Origin: an uncultured Clostridium sp.
GTDB lineage: Bacteria; Bacillota; Clostridia; Oscillospirales; Acutalibacteraceae
Assembly (NCBI GenBank): GCA_934717555.1
Contig: CAKUYY010000024.1
Span: forward strand, 1-20,409
Reading direction: 5' to 3'
DNA length: 20,409 bases
This document shows positions 15,801 to 20,409 of the stretch, piece after piece. A program made the translations under genes and the position numbers. Each line of letters starts with the position of its first letter. Positions within the stretch are counted from its first letter, which is position 1. The notes under the pieces were generated by a model. The model was not told where the DNA came from and did no database searches. It worked only from the letters and a program-made list of their open reading frames with translations.

Positions 15801-17189
15801 CATCGTTATACCGAAACTTTATTTGGAAAGGATAATGTATTTAAAGCCGGTACCATCGCCACGGTTGCAGAAAAAACAGGAATTGGTTATGTAAAGAAAT
15901 ATGAAGAGGAGCATGGCATTACCCTGCATAAAGCCGAAGAAGCCCGCCTGGCGGCAGGATGTACCGGCGTGAAACGTACCACAGGGCAGCATCCTGGAGG
16001 TATGGTGGTAGTACCCCGCGGTATGGAGATCTACGATTTTTGTCCGGTGCAGCATCCAGCCAACGACCAGAATTCAGATAATATTACCACTCATTTTGAC
16101 TTCCATTCTATCCATGATACCATTTGTAAGTTGGACGAGCTAGGACACGATGTTCCGAGTATCTATCACTATCTGGAAGAATATACAGGGATCAACGTGA
16201 TGGATGTCTCCATGAGTGACCCGGAGGTAATGAGCCTCTTTACTTCCACAAAAGCGCTGGGGGTTTCCCCGGAAGATATTGATTCGGAAACGGGGACTTT
16301 TTCTTTGCCGGAAGTAGGTACCAGCTTTGTGCGTCAGATGTTGATTGAAGCTCAGCCGAAAACGTTTTCCGATCTGTTGCAGGTATCTGGTTTGTCCCAC
16401 GGTACTGATGTATGGATTGGCAATGCACAGGACCTGATTAAAAACGGTACCTGTACCATTTCAGAAGTGATTGGTACACGTGACAGCATTATGACTTATC
16501 TGCTCCATAAAGGGTTAGAGCCCAAAATGGCGTTTAAAATTATGGAGATTACCCGAAAGGGAAATGCTGCCAAACTATTGACGGAAGAGCATTTAAACGC
16601 GATGAAAGAGCACGGCGTTCCTCAATGGTATGTAGATTCCTGTATGAAAATCAAATATATGTTCCCGAAAGCTCATGCGGCGGCTTATATGATTTCTACT
16701 CTTCGGTTGGGATGGTACAAAGTACACCGTCCGGTGGAATATTACGCTGCATACTTTACAGTGCGTGGAGAAGATTTTGACGGCGCGGTGGTCATCCAGG
16801 GAAAAGAAGCAGTGCGCCATAAGATGGTGGAAATCAATATGAAGGGAAAAGAGGCTACAGCGAAGGATAATGCCCTTTTCTCTACCTTGCAAATCGTCAA
16901 CGAGATGTTGGCGCGGGGGATTGAAGTGTTGCCTGTGGATCTATATCGATCCGATGCCAAGCGCTATTTGGTGGAAGATGGGAAGATCCGCTTGCCGTTT
17001 GGATCTATCGCAGGCGTAGGGGAAGCCGCCGCTACCAGTTTGGCACAAGCCAGAGAGAGCGGTGGTTCCTATATCTCTATTGACGATGTACAGGCTAGGA
17101 GTAAAGTATCCAAAGCAGTTATGGATTCCTTACAGGCTTGTGGGGCTCTTGGAGATTTGCCCCAAAGTAGTCAAATGACATTGTTTTGA
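12843..17189 (+). CDS. polC: DNA polymerase III alpha subunit, PolC type
   Basis: The replicative DNA polymerase of Gram-positive bacteria, with built-in 3'-5' proofreading. From this start it has 1448 residues, the normal size. In order: an N-terminal domain (1 to about 220); an OB fold (about 225-310); a PHP domain opening at VELHLHTNMSSMDG (341) and split by the exonuclease (about 431-595: FDLETTG with Asp435, LAHNAPFDTSF, HHRASDDA); then the polymerase with GSRGSVGSSF, a zinc knuckle (Cys919, Cys922, Cys944, Cys947) and catalytic PDIDLNFSG (Asp973, Asp975). The C-terminus QMTLF looks like a beta-clamp-binding motif. GTG 12825 is in frame and overlaps the ispG stop, but TTG 12843 lies nine bases behind AAGGGG (12828-12833) and is preferred. 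All catalytic motifs are intact. It ends the operon. Confidence 0.97.
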   Translation: MKTLGELFKRYLEDTSLLSSVEQGAVQSMNIDAQKRTMDLDVAFSQPVERRVLFDTEKTLAKSKLNLNFVNIYPKFPKDSFSVDYYPQLVQELSRKIASLNGTVKDSTARLEGNQLTVSLKHGGREILANKKFDKELSHLIYQEFGVSVQVEFDGILQVEHKSEIYIQKQQIREEKVKREKVVQEIEEYESHDYEGKRKESSSISIRKGETLTPTVLLSTANPLYGKPGKGKPIPIQSVAPDSGSVTIWGEVFSLDKRETRDKKRNIYSIQITDYTSSMTLKIIEMKEQSKMLDTISKGMALLVRGEVNYDKYDREIVLRPRSICSVEKRKVVDDAPEKRVELHLHTNMSSMDGINTAQDLINRAYEWGHKAVAITDHGVAQAFPDAMNAVKAIQKKGGEFKVLYGTEAYFINDMIPVVTGDSQMPLEGTFISFDLETTGLSAVNDRITEIGAVRIENGKITDTFCTFVDPERPIPPKIVELTGITDQMVKGAPKEEEAVRDFLAFCGTDSVLLAHNAPFDTSFIKAAAGRHQMAVSNTYIDTVPMCRAMLPGIKNHKLDTVAKHLKLQEFNHHRASDDATILAHIFLVLVSRLKEEQHAKTVDQINTMLAGGDIKKLRPYHQIILVKNKVGLKNLYKLISMAHLDYYYKRPRIPKSVLMQHREGLILGSACEAGELFRAVVNGQPWENLCSIAKFYDYLEIQPLGNNSFMLRDGTVQNEEQLREFNRTIVRLGEKLNIPVVATCDVHFMDPHDAEYRKILMSGQGFNDAGEQAPLYLRTTPEMLEEFSYLGKEKAYEVVVTNTNKIADMIEEVSPIPPGVYPPFIDGAEEQLTSITWERAKKVYGDPLPEIVYNRLERELSSITKHGFSVLYMTAQKLVADSEAHGYLVGSRGSVGSSFVATMSGISEVNPLYPHYVCPNCQNSEFFTDGSVGSGFDLPAKKCPKCGTEYNRDGHNIPFETFLGFDGDKTPDIDLNFSGEYQSGAHRYTETLFGKDNVFKAGTIATVAEKTGIGYVKKYEEEHGITLHKAEEARLAAGCTGVKRTTGQHPGGMVVVPRGMEIYDFCPVQHPANDQNSDNITTHFDFHSIHDTICKLDELGHDVPSIYHYLEEYTGINVMDVSMSDPEVMSLFTSTKALGVSPEDIDSETGTFSLPEVGTSFVRQMLIEAQPKTFSDLLQVSGLSHGTDVWIGNAQDLIKNGTCTISEVIGTRDSIMTYLLHKGLEPKMAFKIMEITRKGNAAKLLTEEHLNAMKEHGVPQWYVDSCMKIKYMFPKAHAAAYMISTLRLGWYKVHRPVEYYAAYFTVRGEDFDGAVVIQGKEAVRHKMVEINMKGKEATAKDNALFSTLQIVNEMLARGIEVLPVDLYRSDAKRYLVEDGKIRLPFGSIAGVGEAAATSLAQARESGGSYISIDDVQARSKVSKAVMDSLQACGALGDLPQSSQMTLF

Positions 17190-17215
17190 ATCACAAAATA
17201 AAAATTCTTGAGAAC

Positions 17216-17251
17216 AAGGGCTGTTTCAGAAATTTTTTTGAAACAGCCCTT
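17216..17251 (+). terminator. Hairpin terminator after polC
   Basis: AAGGGCTGTTTCA at 17216-17228 pairs perfectly with TGAAACAGCCCTT at 17239-17251 around a ten-base loop that itself holds a T-run. The tract after the right arm is only TTATGTTATAT, a modest U-tract. The stem is strong and ends the pyrH-polC operon before the his promoter. Confidence 0.75.
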
Positions 17252-17357
17252 ATGTTATATACAGGGAATAGAAATTTGATTGCATCTGTATTATAATAAA
17301 AACAAATTTTTTAGATCTGTTCGTTCCAATCTTTTCTTTTTCTGTGTTCAAGAAATA

Positions 17358-17387
17358 TTGACAGCTGTTATTTTAATATGTTATTAT
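17358..17387 (+). promoter_or_regulatory. Promoter of the histidine operon
   Basis: A perfect TTGACA at 17358-17363 is 18 bases from TATTAT at 17382-17387 (5 of 6), with TG at 17379-17380 giving an extended -10. This is the best-looking promoter in the window. Transcription should start near 17394, inside the adjacent palindrome, and AAGGAG at 17409-17414 precedes the hisZ ATG. Confidence 0.7.
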
Positions 17388-17388
17388 A

Positions 17389-17400
17389 TTAGCACGCTAA
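17389..17400 (+). promoter_or_regulatory. Palindrome at the his transcription start, possible operator
   Basis: TTAGC-AC-GCTAA is a perfect five-base inverted repeat with a two-base centre, immediately downstream of the -10 element, where a bound repressor would block transcription. Firmicutes control his genes with TrpR-like (YerC/HisR) repressors or T-boxes. The leader here is too short for a T-box, which favours a repressor. The identity of the protein is an inference. Confidence 0.45.
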
Positions 17401-17418
17401 AGCGAAAGAAGGAGTTCT

Positions 17419-18633
17419 ATGAAAAAATATTGTAATATCACACCGGAAGGGACAAGGGATCTGTTGTTTGAGGAATGTATTGCCCACCGGAATGTAGAAC
17501 ATATGCTGACCTCTGTCTTTGAATCTAGGGGATTTCAGGAAGTTATCACTCCGGGATTGGAATTTTTTGATATCTTTTCTTTGGAATGTGCTGGGATTCC
17601 CCAGGAATCCATGTATAAATTGACAGATCATAAAGGAAGGCTGCTGGTATTACGCCCAGATTCCACATTACCGATTGCCAGAATGACCGCTACCCGCTTA
17701 CAAAATGAAAAGAGACCGTTGCGTCTGTACTATACTCAAACAGTATATCGGAATAATCCCAGCCTGATGGGGCGCAGCGATGAAGTGATGCAGACAGGGA
17801 TCGAACTATTAGGGGCAAGCGGAAAGCGGGCGGATCTAGAGGTTATTGTTACCGCGGTAGAGGCATTGTCCCGTTGTGTACCTGACTTTCGGATGGAATT
17901 GGGGCACGCAGGATTTTTCCGTTCTTTAGCCAGCCAATTGCCAATCAGCGATGAGACACGGGAAGATATCCGCCTATCGATTGAATCGAAAAACTATTCT
18001 GCACTGGACACTATTTTAGACCGTCTGGAACAGACCCCCGCAGTCTTAGCAATCCGACGCCTGCCCCGTTTGTTTGGCGGGGAGGAAGTGTTGCAACAGG
18101 CCGCTGATCTATGCTCGGGGGAGGATACAGTCAAAACACTGGGGTATTTAAAGGATTTATACCTAGCTCTAAGGGAAATAGGGTTAGGGGAAAAGCTTAT
18201 CATCGATTTAGGATTGGTACAAAGAAACGATTATTACAGCGATATTATATTTAGCGGTTATGTAGAAGGGTCAGGAGACGCGGTACTGACAGGGGGACGT
18301 TACGATCATTTGCTGGAGGCTTTCGGGGCCCCTATGCCGGCTGTAGGATTTGGCATCAATGTAGACGCCATTACGAAACTGATGCTGGAAAGCGGAAATG
18401 TACAAACCAGGAAACCGGCGGATGTCCTGATCCATGGAGATGACGGTTTTGAAATGAAAGCGCTTAAACATTCCGCTTTTTTACTGAAAGGCGGGCTTCG
18501 TTGTGAAAACAGTGTATTTCCCAGCCGTCAGGAAGCTTTAGAATATGCGCGTAGTAAAAAGATTCCCCGTGTAGATTATGTATCAGAGAATGTACAGACG
18601 GTTTCGGTTTGGGAGAAAGGCGGTAAGGTATGA
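17419..18633 (+). CDS. hisZ: ATP phosphoribosyltransferase regulatory subunit
   Basis: HisZ is a catalytically dead histidyl-tRNA synthetase paralogue that pairs with the short HisG to make the active, histidine-sensitive first enzyme of histidine synthesis. The 404 residues show a class II synthetase fold: TPEGTRDLLFEE at the N-terminus, motif 1 around GFQEVITPGLEFFDIF, LRPDSTLPIARMTATR, motif 2-like LRLYYTQTVYRNNP, GIELLGA, and the late TGGRYDHLLEAFG with AVGFGIN (motif 3 region). HisRS itself normally has a C-terminal anticodon domain and stricter histidine-binding motifs. The location directly upstream of a 220-residue hisG decides for HisZ. ATG 17419 has AAGGAG at 17409-17414. The stop overlaps hisG by ATGA. 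Confidence 0.94.
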   Translation: MKKYCNITPEGTRDLLFEECIAHRNVEHMLTSVFESRGFQEVITPGLEFFDIFSLECAGIPQESMYKLTDHKGRLLVLRPDSTLPIARMTATRLQNEKRPLRLYYTQTVYRNNPSLMGRSDEVMQTGIELLGASGKRADLEVIVTAVEALSRCVPDFRMELGHAGFFRSLASQLPISDETREDIRLSIESKNYSALDTILDRLEQTPAVLAIRRLPRLFGGEEVLQQAADLCSGEDTVKTLGYLKDLYLALREIGLGEKLIIDLGLVQRNDYYSDIIFSGYVEGSGDAVLTGGRYDHLLEAFGAPMPAVGFGINVDAITKLMLESGNVQTRKPADVLIHGDDGFEMKALKHSAFLLKGGLRCENSVFPSRQEALEYARSKKIPRVDYVSENVQTVSVWEKGGKV

Positions 18634-19292
18634 AACCACTACGGATTGCCCTGACAAAGGGACGACTGGAAAAGGATACCATAGGTTTGTTTGAAGACAT
18701 GGGATTAGATTGTTCCGCTGTGCGGGAAAAAGGGAGAAAACTGATCCTTCCAGTGGGAAATGGGGAGATCGAAGCAGTACTGGCTAAGGCTGCGGATGTC
18801 ATTACCTATGTGGAACATGGGGTTTGCGATTTGGGTGTTGTGGGAAAAGATACCATTTTGGAACACGGGACAGGGTTTTATGAGATTTTAGATCTGGGGT
18901 TTGGCAAGTGTAGATTTGCTTTGGCAGGCCCCAAGGGAAAAGACTTTTTTTCTGGTTACGCTACCAAAACCATCGCTACCAAATATCCCAATGTAGCTAG
19001 GAATTATTTTGAGGGAAAAGGAATGGACGTGCGTATCATAAAGATCGAGGGTTCTGTAGAACTTGCCCCCCTGTTGGGTCTTTCCGACGCCATTGTAGAT
19101 ATCGTGGAAACTGGTTCCACTCTGAAAGCGAATGGGTTAGAGATAATTGATGAGGTTACGCCTATTTCTGCCCGATTAATTGCAAATGTGGCCAGTCTGA
19201 AGCTCAGGAAAGCGGAAATTGAGGCACTCATTGTACGGATGGAAGAAGCGCAGAAGATTAAGAAAGAAGGACAAAAGGAGGAATCCCTATGA
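18630..19292 (+). CDS. hisG: ATP phosphoribosyltransferase, short form
   Basis: Catalytic subunit for the first step of histidine synthesis, joining ATP and PRPP to phosphoribosyl-ATP. At 220 residues it is the HisG_S form that lacks the C-terminal regulatory domain and needs HisZ, which is encoded just upstream. Visible motifs are LRIALTKGRL at the N-terminus, EHGVCDLGVVGKDT (62-75), IKIEGSVELAPLLGLSDAIV (137-156) and the PRPP loop DAIVDIVETGST (153-164). It starts in an ATGA overlap with hisZ (18630-18633) and ends in an ATGA overlap with hisD (19289-19292), so three proteins are coupled. The last 15 residues are lysine- and glutamate-rich and not conserved. Confidence 0.96.
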   Translation: MKPLRIALTKGRLEKDTIGLFEDMGLDCSAVREKGRKLILPVGNGEIEAVLAKAADVITYVEHGVCDLGVVGKDTILEHGTGFYEILDLGFGKCRFALAGPKGKDFFSGYATKTIATKYPNVARNYFEGKGMDVRIIKIEGSVELAPLLGLSDAIVDIVETGSTLKANGLEIIDEVTPISARLIANVASLKLRKAEIEALIVRMEEAQKIKKEGQKEESL

Positions 19293-20409
19293 TTTCATGT
19301 GTAAAAGCGGATGGCAAAGCGGAGCGTACCCTGATTGCACAGCTGCGGGCAAGAAGCGGGGAAGTGGATAAAAAGGTAACGGCAGCGGTAACAGAAATTT
19401 TGGAATCTGTGCGGGAATACGGGGATCAGTCTGTACGGGACTACACGGTTCAATTTGATGGAAAAGCGCCGGAAAAGGTAGCGCTCAATAAGAAGGAGTT
19501 ACAGGACTTTCTACAGCAAAGCGACCCGCAGCTTGTGGAATCCCTGCAGCGTGCGGCAGAGAATATTCGGGCGTTTCATGCGCGCCAAAAGCAGCAGAGT
19601 TGGCTGACAACAGAAGAAAACGGGATCATGATGGGACAACGGGTACGGGGGTTGTCCCGTGTGGGAATTTATGTTCCTGGAGGGACAGCCGCTTATCCTT
19701 CTTCTGTACTGATGAACGCTATTCCTGCGAAAATTGCAGGGGTGAAAGAAATCGTTATGGTGACCCCGCCTGGAAAAGATGGAAATCCAAATCCAGATAT
19801 TATGGCCGCCGCGGCGATTGCCGGGGTAGACCGTGTGTTTCTGATGGGAGGAGCGCAGGCCGTTGCGGCGTTGGCTTATGGGACAGATACTGTGCCTAAG
19901 GTGGATAAAATTGTAGGGCCTGGAAATATTTATGTGGCTACCGCAAAACGTTTGTTATATGGCACCGTGGATATCGATATGGTAGCGGGACCCAGCGAGA
20001 TTTTAATTGTAGCGGATGAAACAGCGGACCCTAAGTTTTTAGCGGCTGATTTAATGTCCCAGGCGGAGCATGACGTGTTGGCTTCTGCTATTTTACTTAC
20101 CCCTTGTGAGAAACTAGCAGACGAAACCATAGAAGAATTAAAAAGGCAGTGTAAGTGCCTTTCCCGTGCGGATATTATTGAAAAATCTTTGCGTGATTAC
20201 GGAGCTGTCATTGTCTGTCAAGATATGGAAGAGGCTGTGGAGTTTGCCAACGAATTGGCTCCTGAGCATCTGGAAGTATGTACTGCCAATCCGGTAGAAT
20301 ATATAGGCCGCTTGGATAACGCGGGATCTGTATTTTTAGGGAACTATTCCCCAGAACCTCTGGGAGACTATTTTGCGGGTCCTAACCATGTACTGCCTAC
20401 CAGTGGAAC
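19289..20409 (+). CDS. hisD: Histidinol dehydrogenase, 3' end missing
   Basis: Catalyses the last two oxidations of histidine synthesis, L-histidinol to L-histidine, with NAD and zinc. The frame is open from ATG 19289 to the window edge, 373 codons of a usual 430 or so. The start has AAAGGAGGA at 19274-19282 and lies in an ATGA overlap with hisG. Visible motifs are GIYVPGGTAAYPSSVLMNA (126-144), GGAQAVAALAYGT (187-199), KIVGPGNIYVATAK (207-220), DMVAGPSE (230-237), and MSQAEHD with zinc-ligand candidates Gln258 and His261. APEHLEV carries Glu326 and His327, and GDYFAGPNHVLPTSG (359-373) carries Asp360. The fourth zinc ligand, a C-terminal histidine, lies outside the window. Confidence 0.95.
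   Translation, partial: MISCVKADGKAERTLIAQLRARSGEVDKKVTAAVTEILESVREYGDQSVRDYTVQFDGKAPEKVALNKKELQDFLQQSDPQLVESLQRAAENIRAFHARQKQQSWLTTEENGIMMGQRVRGLSRVGIYVPGGTAAYPSSVLMNAIPAKIAGVKEIVMVTPPGKDGNPNPDIMAAAAIAGVDRVFLMGGAQAVAALAYGTDTVPKVDKIVGPGNIYVATAKRLLYGTVDIDMVAGPSEILIVADETADPKFLAADLMSQAEHDVLASAILLTPCEKLADETIEELKRQCKCLSRADIIEKSLRDYGAVIVCQDMEEAVEFANELAPEHLEVCTANPVEYIGRLDNAGSVFLGNYSPEPLGDYFAGPNHVLPTSG

Noticed and set aside
19600..19899. 99-residue + strand open frame inside hisD
   Set aside because: It is out of frame with clear hisD coding sequence, and its arginine/cysteine-rich translation is typical of a shadow frame.
1..20409. CRISPR array, tRNA or insertion sequence
   Set aside because: I saw no regularly spaced repeats, no tRNA cloverleaf in the gaps, and no transposase or terminal inverted repeats.

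Overview
The window is a stretch of bacterial chromosome that reads as a low-to-medium GC Firmicute, most likely a member of the class Clostridia. The main evidence is a Gram-positive replicative DNA polymerase PolC with an internal proofreading domain, the HisZ plus short-HisG form of ATP phosphoribosyltransferase, strong AGGAGG-type ribosome binding sites, and the gene order pyrH-frr-uppS-cdsA-dxr-rseP-ispG-polC. All convincing genes lie on the + strand. I see no tRNA, rRNA, CRISPR array, insertion sequence or prophage.

Layout. (1) Bases 1-1950: the end of a thiamine operon, with thiE (cut by the window edge), a HAD phosphatase and thiD joined by ATGA overlaps and closed by a strong terminator. 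(2) 1951-5001: an AT-rich intergenic region with a promoter candidate, then one long gene fusing a xylose-isomerase-like TIM barrel to a complete acyl-CoA synthetase, with its own terminator. (3) 5035-6268: a monocistronic gene of unknown function joining a DUF5131 (phage Gp37/Gp68-like) domain to a DUF4186 domain. (4) 6593-17251: a housekeeping operon of eight genes covering UMP phosphorylation (pyrH), ribosome recycling (frr), polyprenyl and phospholipid precursors (uppS, cdsA), the MEP isoprenoid pathway (dxr, ispG), a site-2 intramembrane protease (rseP) and DNA polymerase III alpha (polC), ended by a hairpin. (5) 17358-20409: the start of a histidine operon, hisZ-hisG-hisD, with a good promoter and a palindrome at the expected transcription start. 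hisD runs off the right edge.

How the genes fit together: dxr and ispG supply the isoprenoid units that UppS builds into undecaprenyl diphosphate for the cell wall, while CdsA activates phosphatidate for membrane lipids. HisZ and HisG form the first enzyme of histidine synthesis and HisD is the last. ThiE and ThiD make and join the pyrimidine half of thiamine, with the HAD protein possibly handling a phosphate ester in the same pathway.

Most of the window is ordinary core genome. The least ordinary items are the TIM-barrel/acyl-CoA synthetase fusion (2290-4821), the DUF5131-DUF4186 fusion (5121-6224), a perfect hairpin without a U-tract between frr and uppS, and the palindrome at the his promoter. 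I did not find a clearly new multi-gene system.
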